Below, piece by piece: positions 20,758 to 31,499 of a DNA stretch of 64,000 nt. Position numbers and translations under genes: made by a program. A model generated the notes under the pieces. The model ran no database searches. It saw only the letters and a program-made list of their open reading frames with translations, and was not told the DNA's origin. Position 1 is the stretch's first letter; every line of letters starts with the position of its first letter. Origin of the DNA: Meloidogyne chitwoodi (lineage: Eukaryota; Nematoda; Chromadorea; Rhabditida; Meloidogynidae); NCBI GenBank assembly GCA_015183035.1, contig JACZZP010000009.1, positions 558,001 through 622,000 on the forward strand. Reading direction: 5' to 3'.

Positions 20758-20889
20758 AATATTATTTAATTAATTGTCCAATATTATTTAATTAATTGTC
20801 CAATATTATTTAATTAATTGTCCAATATTATTTAATTAATTGTCCAATATTATTTAATTAATTGTCCAATATTATTTAATTAATTGTCC
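20758..20889 (+). repeat. 22-bp tandem repeat, six perfect copies
   Basis: Six back-to-back identical units of 22 bp (AATATTATTTAATTAATTG plus TCC), starting at 20758, 20780, 20802, 20824, 20846 and 20868. It lies just downstream of the gene at 21135 and between an inverted duplication (20530-20720 and 22190-22345). Confidence 0.95.
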
Positions 20890-20931
20890 TTAAATTCTTA
20901 ATTTAAAAAAAATTGTAAAAATACCTTTTGT

Positions 20932-21135
20932 TCATTTACAACTCCCAAATCCTAGGCTTATACAAGCGTCTACTAAATCATCTCTTGAACATTCAAGTAA
21001 AGGATCCAAGCAGACCTTAATTGCTACGAAAAAGACAGGTACCTTGCAAGCGCAAAATTTTTCACAAAAGTCTTTAAAAGTTCCATTAGTTGAAGCAATC
21101 AACAATAAAAGAAAGAAGACTCCAAAAGCTTTCAT
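20932..21135 (-). CDS. Small secreted Cys-rich protein, 67 aa
   Basis: One exon. The signal peptide MKAFGVFFLLLLIASTNG is textbook, cleaving near Gly18. The mature 49 residues hold seven cysteines (FCEKFCACK, VCLDPLLEC, DACISLGFGSCK) and two acidic residues in RDDLVD. Composition and Cys spacing differ from both Cys families of the window and codon use is less AT-rich. I cannot name the family. It shares its upstream region with the 18163 gene although the proteins are unrelated. Likely exported. Confidence 0.7.
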   Translation of the reverse strand: MKAFGVFFLLLLIASTNGTFKDFCEKFCACKVPVFFVAIKVCLDPLLECSRDDLVDACISLGFGSCK

Positions 21136-21217
21136 TTTGAATAATTAATTAATTATATCTAAATATAATTAAATTAGGGGTATTTAAAATAATAATTATT
21201 TATATTTAAAATTATCA

Positions 21218-21665
21218 AAGAAAAGTTTAATAAAAAATAAAAAATTTTAGGATAAAATAGAAAACTTAACTCAATGAAAGATTAAATATTTTTTAAATAA
21301 TTTATTAAAATAAAATTATTATAATTTAAAATAATTTTTAAAAATATGATTTGTTCAGGTAAATACGCTGAATATTTATATTCCAAAAAATAAAAGTTAT
21401 TTGACTCAATTATACATTTAAATAACTAATAAAATTAAAAAATAAATATAACAAATCTACACGTGTAAAATATCAATGTATAATAAAAAAATAAAATTTT
21501 ATTTTTTTAAATATTTTTTGAAGTAAAATACATTTAATTGTGCTGATAAACATCATTTATTATTTATTTATTTATTTTTAGTTTTTCTTCCCCAATAAAT
21601 AAAAAAAATAATTTTTATTAAATTAAACAACAAATTTTCTTATTTTTATTTGTCAAGAAATACGT
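21218..21665 (-). repeat. Upstream block shared with the 18163 gene
   Basis: Partner of 18224-18665 (see there). Similarity extends over about 430 bp and includes the TATA/initiator core. Confidence 0.65.
21348..21379 (-). promoter_or_regulatory. TATA/initiator core of the 21135 gene
   Basis: On the minus strand TATAAAT is followed about 26 bp later by ACAAATCATA; corresponds base by base with 18363-18395. Confidence 0.45.
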
Positions 21666-21843
21666 GGAAAATTTTTTTATTTTTTTTAGAAAAATTAGGG
21701 TTGTATTAACGCATTTTCCACGTATTAAGAGAAGTAATAAAAATAAATAAAATAATAAAAAATATTAATAATTTTAAATTTATTTATTTAGTTAATCTTT
21801 CTTTCCTTTTTTTCTTCTATTTTTTTAAATTAAGAGTTATTAT

Positions 21844-22134
21844 TATGGCTTAACAAAACATGCACGAACAAATTGTTATCTGACCATAACTGACCACTGT
21901 CTCTCCGAAGGTTAACTTAATCTCTCATTTGTAAGAGTGGAAGAAAAGTAGTGGTCAGCAGAGAAAATATTTAAAATTCCTTTTGTACAATTCCTTTTCA
22001 TTTTATACAATTTTCTCTACTGACCACTACTTTTCTACGTCTCTTACAAACGAGTGATTAAGTTAACCTTCGGAGAGACAGTGGTCAGTTATGGTCAGAT
22101 AACAATTTTTTCGTGCATATTTTGCACAGCCCTA
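21844..22134. mobile_element. hAT-type MITE, 291 bp
   Basis: Imperfect terminal repeats (TATGGCT... and AGCCCTA) and a long palindromic interior nearly identical to that of 19482-19772. Flanks GTTATTAT (21836-21843) and TTTATTAT (22135-22142) differ at one of eight positions. Confidence 0.78.
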
Positions 22135-22189
22135 TTTATTATTCTATTAAATTAATTAAATAAATAAATTTGACATTATTTGTCTCGGG

Positions 22190-22345
22190 GAATAAACATA
22201 ATTGAGGGAATAAATTAAAAAATGTAGATGAGAGAAAAACCAGGTTAAATCCCACGCTAATATTTCGTTTAAATTAATTAATTAATTATTTTAGATTAAT
22301 CTTCTTTGCGAAGTGTATAAATCTAAAGTTGAAGAAATGAACAAA
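22190..22345. repeat. Inverted copy of 20530-20720
   Basis: Read in reverse complement, TTGTTCATTT...TTCAACTTT.GATTTATACA, AGATTAATCTAAAATAATT, TTTTTCTCTCATC and CGAGACAA occur in the same order in 20530-20720 (there pointing toward the gene at 20083, as a probable promoter). It appears to be an orphan promoter duplicate: no gene follows on the plus strand. Confidence 0.5.
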
Positions 22346-22680
22346 AATAAACTTTGTTAAAATAAAAATATTTATTAGTTAATATAAAATATGTTTTTAT
22401 AAAGTATATGATTAATTTGAATAAAAAAAATTTATAATTAAATTCTAACTTTTTCTTCTCTGAAATTATTTCAATACAAATCCTTTTTATAATAGACTTT
22501 TGTTACGGTCATAACATTATTTAATTTTTAAATTTCGATTTTATTCTTTATCTCGGTCCCAATGAACCTTAATATTAAAATAAAAAATAGAAAACTTATA
22601 ATTTTATCATTTCTACATAAAATAAAGTAATTAATTATTATTATAGTTTTTTTAATATTTTTAAATCTCAAAATATTTTC

Positions 22681-24190
22681 TCAAAAGCAAAGTTTATTAG
22701 CAGAATTACATCCTCTGTCACATCCAGAACAGGGTTGTCCTTTTTTATAAATTGGCTGACCAAGATAATTTCCTCTAAAATAAAATAATAAAATTAAATA
22801 ACAAAATTATCAATTGCTTTATTTGAAACTTGATAGTTTTAGGTAGACACCCCATTTATTCGCAAAAGAAAATATTTTACTTTAAAGTCACTTTTTGGGT
22901 GTTAAATTATTTTTACGAATAAATTGGAGGTCCAAAATTGACTGTGATATTTTTGGATAAAAATACTTACGGAGGACTGTATTGACAAACAGTATAAGTT
23001 TTCCAAAATGAGTTTGGACATCTTTGCACTGCACAACCAATTTTTGAAGTTGTAGCCCATGCCATTTGTGTACAATGACCTATTCCTTTAGCAAATTCAT
23101 TTCTGTCAAAAATTAGACTTGGTTGAACTCCTTTCTGTTGACATTCACTCCACCAACTTTCACAGGCTTGCAATAATGCTTGGGCTAAAATAATATATTA
23201 ATTTATTTAAATTTATTAATTTTTTAAAAATTCAATTGTTTCCTCGAAAATTTCAATTTTATTAAAATTAAAAAATCTAACCAAATTTTAATTTTAAAAT
23301 TAAAATATGCTAATTCTACTAAAAATAAATATTGGCCTACTTTCCTTTAATTTATATTTTAATTTTAATAATTTAAATTTAATAATCCAAGTTGAGAAAT
23401 TCCTTAAGATTTAAATATATATTTTAATTTAATATATTTTATTTTATTTTTTAAAATAAATTTATTCTCTTACTTGTGCTAATTCTAGGATCACTTGTCA
23501 TAGCAAGATTTTCACCATTTTTTCCACCAGAATGATTCATTGTACATCTAGATGCCCAATTAGCAGCAGATCTTTCCACATTATTATCATAAGTTATTTG
23601 TTTAATATTCGATCCTTTAGGGAGAAATCCTATTTTATTCCTTTCTTGCCCTTGAGCTAGTTGTGAACGATGTTTATTGTGACAATCAACTATTACTCTC
23701 TTCTCTGCTTCAGAAAGTGTATTTACTTCTAAATAGGAAGGGAAGAAATTATTTTATATTTTTTTAATTATTTTATTTTTTTTTATTAAATCATTGGACA
23801 TTATTTAGGTTTAGGGGTGGACACCCCATTTATTCGCAAGAAAATATTTTTTATTTTGAGTCATTTTTTGTATAAAATATATATTTTCTTAATATTTTAC
23901 ACCCAAAATTAACTTGAAAAATAAAATATTATATTATATTTTCTTGCGAATAAATAGGGTGTCTATTTAATCCAAAATTGAAGTTTCGCCTTTAATATTA
24001 AATTTTATGGGTACAAATCGAAATATCAGTTGACTTAAAAATAAAAGATACTATGCCCTTATTTTAGTAAAATATTTTGGAAATTATTAAAATATTTATT
24101 ATTATAATTTTAATAAATTTATTTAAATAATTTTAAACCTTTCAAAATAATTAAAAATGTAAATAATAGAATAAATGATAAATTAAACAT
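22681..24190 (-). CDS. Venom-allergen-like CAP/SCP protein
   Basis: Four minus-strand exons: 24190-24139, 23728-23474, 23184-22971, 22774-22681; they join in frame to 204 aa. The leader MFNLSFILLFTFLIILK is followed by a CAP domain: IVDCHNKHRSQLAQG (helix 1), NWASRC and GGKNGENLA, then GIGHCTQMAWATTSKIGC (CAP1 signature, with Cys in place of the usual Tyr after GH), VCQYSP (CAP2) and a short Cys-rich hinge PCSGCDRGCNS. CAP proteins (VAP/ASP/MSP-1) are secreted by parasitic nematodes and act at the host interface. Length fits single-domain VAPs. Introns 1 and 3 each hold one inverted-repeat element of the ACACCCCATTTATTCGC family. Confidence 0.9.
22846..22935. repeat. Short inverted-repeat element in VAP intron 3
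   Basis: GACACCCCATTTATTCGC at the left end, ACGAATAAATTGGAGGTCC at the right; internal AAAATATTTTA is palindromic. Confidence 0.6.
23819..23963. mobile_element. MITE in VAP intron 1
   Basis: GGACACCCCATTTATTCGCA at the left and TTGCGAATAAATAGGGTGTC at the right are clear inverted repeats, about 145 bp in total. Same family as 22846-22935 and 33410-33706. Confidence 0.75.
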
Positions 24191-24834
24191 TTTTATATAA
24201 AATTATTTTTAAATTTAAGATATAAATGCTTATTTTCTGAGAACTTTTATAATTTTTAAAATTAAATTAAAAAATAAGGAAATAGAAATTTAAGCAAAAA
24301 CATTTAAATTTTTATTAATTTTTATTAACAAAGTTACAGGAATGATGTTTTATTTATTTTAATATCAAAATTCAAAACTTACTAATAAACAAACAAATAA
24401 ATTGTTTTTATTTGTTGTTTTTATTTTATTGAACACTGGAAATGTTTTATTAAATAAACATTTAAGCTAACCTCCTAAAAACATTTATAATATTTATTAT
24501 TAAAAATAACACTAAAAAGAATTGATAAATTGAAATAATTAAAAATATTTAATATTTTAATTGGCTATTAATTAATATTTAAAAATGATAATTAATATTT
24601 TTAATATTTTTTTTAATAATTTTCTTTTCTGAAAATTTATTTGTTTTTTAAACACATTTTTATTAGTAAGAAAAAGTAACAACATCCTTATTAAAATATT
24701 TTTTATTAAAAAAAAAAAGAAAATTAAAATTTTATTTATATTTAAATTAGTAATTTTTTATAAAATTAATTTTAAATAAAAGACATCAAAATTGTACAAT
24801 TAATATCATAAATAATTTTTAAAATTAATAAAAA

Positions 24835-25307
24835 ATGCTTAAAAATTCTTTTATTGTTATTTTTATACTTTTTTACTTTAATATTGTTCAAAGTTGGGAA
24901 TTAAACAAAACTGACTATTGTGAATTTACTTACTCTAAAACTAAGGGAAATGGTGCTTGTGGAACTTGGCTTGATACTGACAAACAGGATTATGCTGCAA
25001 TTAGTTATAGAGAATGGAAAAAGGGAAATTTAAAAGACGATCCTCTTTGTAAAAATATTTGTATAACTGTAGATAATAATATCGGCAAAAGGTTTGTAAA
25101 TTAATTTTATAAGTTTTAAGTTTTACAATTTTTAAAGTTTTACAACTTTAAAGTTTTATTTTTAGAGTTACTGTACCTATCAGAGATATATGTTGGTATT
25201 GTCATTCTCAAAATCATGTTGTCTTGTCAAAAAAGGCTTTTGTAAAACTTGCTCCTCTGAGTAGAGAACATTATTATTTTGCTACAAAAACATATAAAAA
25301 ATGTTAA
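24835..25307 (+). CDS. Secreted double-psi beta-barrel (expansin/RlpA-like) protein
   Basis: Exons 24835-25091 and 25166-25307 joined by a phase-2 intron give 132 aa. The signal peptide (MLKNSFIVIFILFYFNIVQS) is followed by one double-psi beta-barrel domain: GNGACGTW, AAISYREW, PLCKNICITVDN, then across the splice GKRVTVPIRDIC, WYC and VVLSKKAFVKLAPLS, which match the conserved VxDxCxxC...LDLSxxAFxxLA pattern. No carbohydrate-binding module is attached. Expansin-like proteins loosen plant cell walls in cyst and root-knot nematodes and are thought to derive from bacteria; whether this small form has that activity is unknown. An inverted paralog lies at 27709-28242. Confidence 0.85.
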
Positions 25308-26423
25308 TTTTATAAAGAAATTTTAAAAGAAATTAAAAAGGAATAATTTATTTTCTATTCGACACTCTTTTCCAAGTGTTTATATTTTCTCTTAATTTTT
25401 TATGTTTAAAAAAATAAAAAATAATTTATTATTTAACATGTTATTTACTTTTAAACTTTTCCATTTTATTTAAAAAATTAAAAAGCTATTTTTAAATAAA
25501 TTTAAATATTTGTTATGAAATTATTAAATTATTTAAATTGAACAAATTTTATAAACTTTAATTTTTTAAATAATTCTAATTTTTAGCTCTATTTTTTAAA
25601 TTTTAAATTATATTTTTATATAAATTTAAAAAAAAGTTATGATTAAATAACCAAATGTAAAGTGTAATTATGTTAGAGACAAGGCAGAGAGATAACTGAA
25701 TATTAAGAGGTTATTACTCTCTTTTATTTACAACAAGCAGTCTTATTAAATAAATATTTAAATAATTAAAACATTTAACACAAATTTAATTTTATTAAAA
25801 TTAATTAATTAATTTATATCTTTATTTAAATTTAACACTCTTAAATAAATATTAAAATATAACTAATAAATTAAAAATAAAAATAAATGTTTTATTTATT
25901 TTTCTTTCACTTTTCTTCCTTAAATATTGCTGTTTAAACAAAAATAAATTTATAAAATAAATATAAAAATATTTAACAATTAACACCCAAATATTTTTTA
26001 ATACCTAAACGATGCGTTCAAGTGTCATAACAAAAAAAAATATAATAAAAAAATTAATCAAAATCATTTATATCTTTTCAGTCCCAAAAAGTCAATTTTT
26101 TAGAATTTACGGATTAATTCTTAATTTTCACCTTGAAAATATTAAATAAATATTAAAAGAAGTTGTCAAATTTTAAAATTATTTTAAAATTAAATAACAT
26201 TTTCCCTTAAAATTTTTATTTATTTAACGGTACATTTAAATATTTTAAATAATTAACACTTTATTTTTTTTTGAAAAATACATATTTCTTCTCTTAATTT
26301 TCTTTTTAAGTTCTCTCTTCCACAAATTTATTCTAAAATAAAAAAACAATTAAAAAATATTTAAAAATATTAAAAAAATATTAAAAAATATTATTAATTT
26401 TAATTTTAACCTCTCATTTATCG
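25308..26423. other. Spacer with dispersed repeat, copy 3
   Basis: About 25540-25990 is an inverted copy of the 4650/6310 repeat. The remainder is AT-rich with no coding exon; 26270-26400 matches the 3' flank of the 9746 gene. Confidence 0.45.
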
Positions 26424-26612
26424 TTATTTACAACATTTATTTTTTTTACAAGCTGCTTGAGTGTTTTTACACCCATTATCACTAGTAGAACAATTCTTTT
26501 TACAGTATACAGAACAATTGTCTTCAGTGCATTTATCAGCTTCATTAAATTCAACAATTACACCCATAACAAGTATAATAATAAATAAAATATGTAAATT
26601 CTTAATCATCAT
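26424..26612 (-). CDS. Secreted Lys/Cys-rich protein, family 2, 62 aa
   Basis: One exon. The signal peptide MMIKNLHILFIIILVMGVIV is followed by EFNEADKC, then a single module identical in spacing to the first module of the 9746 gene: TEDNCSVYCKKNCSTSD and CKNTQAACKKNKCCK. The C-terminal half is closer to the second module of 9746, so the two-module gene may have arisen by fusion or unequal exchange between such copies. Basic and Cys-rich, predicted exported; no known family. Confidence 0.75.
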   Translation of the reverse strand: MMIKNLHILFIIILVMGVIVEFNEADKCTEDNCSVYCKKNCSTSDNGCKNTQAACKKNKCCK

Positions 26613-26670
26613 TTTTTAGATTTTTAATTTAAATTTAAATATTATTTAAATATTTTTTTTGAATTATTTT

Positions 26671-26705
26671 TGATTTAATTGAACAAATTTTAACAGATAT
26701 TTATA
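26671..26705 (-). promoter_or_regulatory. TATA/initiator core of the 26612 gene
   Basis: On the minus strand TATAAAT (26705-26699) and TTAAATCA (26678-26671), spaced 27 bp, embedded in a longer stretch nearly identical to that before 28896. Confidence 0.5.
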
Positions 26706-27079
26706 CTAAATATTTTTTAAATAAATTAATTTTATAAAAATGTTAATAATTACTAAGAACTTAATCAAAAAAATTAAAGGTTATTTAAAAACATTTTTTA
26801 AAATATATTATATTTAATTTTTATTTAATGTCAATATTTAAAATTTTCATGTTGGGCTGAAAATGTTAACTTTTCTTAAAATTAAAAATTACTCATTTTA
26901 ACATTTTTAAAAAAATATTTTAATTTTTAAAACATTTAATGTAAATAATTTTATTTGAGTCATACAAACATTCGATAATTTATTTTTTAAAAAGTTATTT
27001 TAAAAAATAAAATAAATATTTTTATGATATCCTAATATCTATGCAGTTATAAACATTACTAATATTCAATCAGATTATT

Positions 27080-27420
27080 TTTTAAATTTTAAATTATATT
27101 TTTATATAAATTTAAAAAAAAGTTATGATTAAATAACCAATGTAAAGGGTAATTATGTTAGAGACAAAGGCAGAGAGTGCAGAGTAGATTTGCTTTCTTT
27201 CTCTTTTATTTACAACAAGCAGTTTATTAAATAATTATTTAAATATTTAATACAAATTTAATTTTTATAAATTAATTTATTTATTTATTATTTTATTTAA
27301 ATTTAACACTCTTAAATAAATATTAAAAATATCACTAATAAATTAAAAATAAAAATAAATGTTTTATTTATTTTTCTTTTACTTTTCTTCCTTAAATATT
27401 GCTGTTTAAACAAAAATAGT
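27080..27420 (-). repeat. Dispersed AT-rich repeat, copy 4
   Basis: Same landmarks as 4650-5070 in reverse orientation (AATTATGTTAGAGACAAAGG, ATTTAACACTCTTAAATAAA, TCCTTAAATATTGCTGTTTA). A shorter piece is at about 29215-29310. Confidence 0.6.
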
Positions 27421-27708
27421 GTTTTGGCTATTTGATTTATTTAATAAAATAATAAGTATTTAAAATCTGTGTCAAAGTGTCTTCACTCCCGCGAAGCCCA
27501 AACGTCCTAAATCTAAACAAATTTATTGGCCCAGAACTTAATTGGCATTAATTAAATTTTGGTTCTAATCATTTATTTACATATAAATTTGTTATAAAAT
27601 AATTAATTTGTTAGACAAAGACAAAATAAATAGTATAATTATGGTTAATAAAAAATATTACAGATGATCAGTATAAACTTTTTTAAATATTTCTGTAAAG
27701 TTAATTAA

Positions 27709-28242
27709 TTAGCATTTGACAAATGTTTTTGTAGCAAAATAATAATGCTCTTTACTCAGAGGAGCAAGTTTTGCAAAAGCCTTTTTTGACAAAACCACAT
27801 GAGGGTGAGTAATACAATAAATACATATGTCTCTGACAGGTACAGTAATTCTAAAAATAATATTTACCCAAATAAGTCTTAGTAATACTTAAGTTTACTT
27901 ATCCCCTTTTTAATTTCTCTACTCTATTTTTAATTATTTTTGCCTTAAATTTGAACTAAATTAATTTTCAAACCTTTTGCCGAGATTATTATCTATTGTC
28001 ACACAAATATTTTTACAGAGAGGATCGTCCTTTGGATTTGCTTTTTCCCAATCTTTCCATTCTTTATGACTAATTGCAGCAAAATCCGTAGTGTTTGTAT
28101 CAATCCAAGTACCACAAGCACCATATCCCTCATAATAAGAATAAGTGAAGTCACAAGTGTCAGTTTTGTTTAATTCCCAGGTTTTAATAAGGCTAAGAGA
28201 ACTAACAAGTGCAAAGAGAACAATAAACGAATTTTTAAGCAT
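27709..28242 (-). CDS. Secreted double-psi beta-barrel (expansin/RlpA-like) protein
   Basis: Minus-strand exons 28242-27974 and 27850-27709 (phase-2 intron at the same codon as the paralog at 24835) give 136 aa. Leader MLKNSFIVLFALVSSLSLIK; domain landmarks GYGACGTW, AAISHKEW, PLCKNICVTIDN, RITVPVRDIC, IYC, VVLSKKAFAKLAPLS and a C-terminal FVKC. It has a four-residue longer DWEKANPKDDP loop than its neighbour. The two genes are in opposite orientation about 2.4 kb apart, with family-2 Cys gene 26612 between them. Secreted; wall-modifying role is inference from the fold. Confidence 0.85.
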
Positions 28243-28769
28243 TTTAAAAGATTAAATAAGTTTAATTAATATTTTACTTAATTTTTGGTATTAAATGAAC
28301 AATTTTGATGTCTTTTATTTAAAATTAATTTTATAAAAAATTAAGAATTACTAATTTATTCAAAACATTTAAAAATTTCAATAAAATTTTATTTCCTTTT
28401 TTTAATAATAAATATTTTAATAAGGATGTTGTTTTATATTTTATTATCAATATTAAATATTTTTCTTACTAATAAAATTTATAAAAAACAAAATAAAATT
28501 TTCTTTTTTACGTCTTTACTTCTATAACGCTTTCCCCTAAAGAGATCAAAGGTTGATGGATAAATTATAATTTAGTCTTACGCAGTGTTTGAAAACTTTC
28601 ATTTAATAAAATATTGCATAAAAATAGTCGAGAGTTTAGATAATTTGGTAAACAATTAATAAATTAAAAAAATAAGATAATTATTTTTGTCATTTTTAAA
28701 GATTGTTTATTATTTTTTAAAATTATTTTCTTAGTAATTATTAAAAAATAATTTATTAAAAATATTTAA

Positions 28770-28803
28770 TATAAATATTTGTTAAATTTGTTCAGTTAAA
28801 TCA
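28770..28803 (+). promoter_or_regulatory. TATA/initiator core of the 28896 gene
   Basis: TATAAAT at 28770-28776 and TTAAATCA at 28796-28803, spaced 26 bp. Confidence 0.5.
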
Positions 28804-28895
28804 AAAATAATATTTTTAATAATTCAAAAAATATTTAAATTATTTATTTAAATTAAATTAAAATATTTATTTAAATATTAAATTAATTAAAAAAA

Positions 28896-29078
28896 ATGAT
28901 TAATTTAAATCTTTTATTATTTTTATTTATTATTATTTTAATTATTGTCTTCAATGAAGCTGATAGATGTTCAGCTTTAAATTGTAAAGAAGTCTGTGTT
29001 AAATGTGTTAATGATATAAGTATTTACTGTTTAACCACTTTAAGATCTTGTAAAGCATCTAGATGTTGTAGACCATAA
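28896..29078 (+). CDS. Secreted Cys-rich protein, family 2, 60 aa
   Basis: One exon of 60 codons. Hydrophobic leader MINLNLLLFLFIIILIIV then FNEADRC, so the family junction is kept, followed by SALNCKEVCVKCVND and a second half CLTTLRSCKASRCCRP. The Cys order matches the other members (final Cys-x4-CC), but the mature region is otherwise strongly diverged. Upstream core promoter is shared with 26612 and 5683. Confidence 0.68.
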   Translation: MINLNLLLFLFIIILIIVFNEADRCSALNCKEVCVKCVNDISIYCLTTLRSCKASRCCRP

Positions 29079-29633
29079 ATAAGTATTAAAAAAATTATTA
29101 TTTTATTTTAAAATAAATTATTAATATTTAAAATATATTTAATTTTTTAAAATATATTTTTATAAATATATCTGAAAAATTGATCAAATTTTTTAAATTT
29201 TAAATTTTAATTTTTAAATAATTATAATTTTTTGTCTTATTATTTAAATTTTAGATTATATTTTTATATAAATTTTAAAAAAAGTTATGATTTAACAAAT
29301 GTAAAGGGTAAATTTGTGGAATTAAATCATGAAATTAAAGAATTTTAGAGGGAATTAGTTAAACCGAATATTTTTTTTAAATTTACTACGTCGAGAATTA
29401 AAATTAAATGGAAACATTTAGAAATTTCAGTTAAAAATTTGAACAAATGCCTAAAATTGGAGGCAAAATTTGCGGATAGAAGATAGAATATTTGCGGACT
29501 TATATTTGAGGAAAAAATAGAAAAAAATAGAAAACTATCTCAAGCTTAAAAATCTCAGCAAAATGGTAAATATTAAATATCGAAAATTAAAAAAAAAATT
29601 TTCAATTTAATTTCTTCTTTTCTTTTTAATCTT
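29079..29633. other. Spacer
   Basis: AT-rich, with a partial copy of the dispersed repeat (29215-29310). No exon seen. Confidence 0.4.
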
Positions 29634-30428
29634 TTAATTTTCTTCTTCTATTCCTTCTGAAGGCATATTCAAATCAGGAGTTTTATAATTTATTTGTTTA
29701 TTAATTTCCAATTTATTCATTAATTTCTTATTTTCTAATAATTCACATAATTCTTTAATAGTATTTTCATTAACAATAATACGATATTCTCCTTTAATAA
29801 ATTTTCTAATTTCAAAGATTAATAAATAATTATTAAGTTCATTTTGATTTAAAAAATTTAAAATAAAATTTTTAGATGAATCATCAATTTTATTATTTTG
29901 AAAATAATATTCAATCCAATTATCAATTATTAAATCATTTTCATATTTATTTTCAATCCAAAATAAATTTATTTTATATTTTAAAATAAATTTAATTAAA
30001 GGATTATTTTTAAGAGAAGAATAGTTTTCAGTTAAATCTTCATTATTGAAATGTTTATTCCATATTTTATAAATTTCTTCATGAATTGAAATATTATTAG
30101 GTAATTCATTCTTAATCGACACAAAATCAATCCCTTTATTTTCCAAAAATTTATCAAATTTTATTTGTAAAAAATAGTTGTTCAACTCTATTTTTAACAA
30201 GTTTTCATCTTTTTTATTCTCTTCATCGCTTAAATTTAATTTTTATTTATTATTTTAAAAATAATAGAGTAATAAAAAAACTTTAAAATAGACAACAACT
30301 CTCTCTTAAAATAATCCAATTCCAAAAAAATTAAAATAATTAAACATGGCCTATTTTATACAATTTAATTTATGCAAAATAATTAATTATTACTTAAATT
30401 AATATTTAATTAATTTAATAATGTAACA

Positions 30429-31080
30429 CTGAATCCTAACCCAGCTCCCAAAAGGAACCCTGTGGAAGAAAGAGCATTTTATGTCTATTTCCTGTCCAAT
30501 ACATTTTATTATCTCTATCCTTAATCTCTTACTTTCATGTAGAGTTGAGCGCTTTTCTGTATTCAGGGATTACATAATTCTCTTCATAGCTCTTGTGATA
30601 AAGGCCACTCTCTCGTGTGATAAAGACGCAGAAAAACTGACCAATGTATGGTTGAGGTCAGAGAAACGTTAAATGACCTGCTCTTTTCCAAAACTGTACA
30701 CATTTTCTGCGTCTTTATCAACGAGAGATTGTCCTTTATCACAAGAGCTCTGAAGAGAATTATGTAATCCCGGAATACAGAAAAGCGTTCAACTCTACTC
30801 TCATGCACATTTCCCATTCAAGCTTAGTCATATATGTTTATGTTTCTCCTATTTAATGTATATTGTTCTCCCCATTAATCAGTTCCCAGTTAGTCATTCT
30901 TATAATTGTATAATTTATCCCCACTGAATAAAAGCATACCGGTATGGCTTATTTGTAAATTAGTGCCGGCGAAGGGCCTGATCAACCCAACCTCGGTTTT
31001 AGGGACAAATAAGGATTAGGGCCTAATTCCAATTCAGATAGAACGAACAACACGCATCCCACTTATTATAATTTAATAAA
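30429..31080. repeat. Retroelement-like, GC-richer segment in intron 2
   Basis: Outside the nested MITE (30540-30797) the base composition is clearly less AT-rich than the surroundings and includes AATAAAAGCA followed by GCCGGCGAAGGGCCTGATC, like the 3' part of an LTR and leader. No domain or target duplication could be fixed. Confidence 0.35.
30540..30797. mobile_element. hAT-type MITE, 258 bp
   Basis: TAGAGTTGAGCGCTTTTCTG and its inverted copy at the right end. Flanks CTTTCATG (30532-30539) and CTCTCATG (30798-30805) agree at seven of eight bases. Family of 4143-4399 and 60680-60936. Confidence 0.82.
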
Positions 31081-31499
31081 AAAGGGGGGAATAAAGTTCA
31101 ATATTACCAAAAATATAAATAAATTAATTTAATTACTAAATACTTTTTTTGTCGTACATCTCTTTTCTCAATTTTAATCTTATGTGCTTGAAGAATTTTG
31201 TTTATTATTTCGTTTCTGATATCTAAATTAGTCATAGAAATTTTACCAAATCTGTATAATCCAAGAAGACCTCTTACAAGGTTAGTCTAAATTTATTTTT
31301 ATATTTTTTTTAATTTAATTTTTAAAATTTACAAATTGGGTTAGGTTCATACGCTTAGTTAATTTTCTTTTTGTTTTTCCTTTATATAAGCCATAAGCTT
31401 CTTCAAAATTTTTATCAATACTTTTATAATAATTAATTAAATTTATTTGTGTATCTACTGAAGGAATTATTTCATTTTTATTATTTTGTCCTTCAACAG

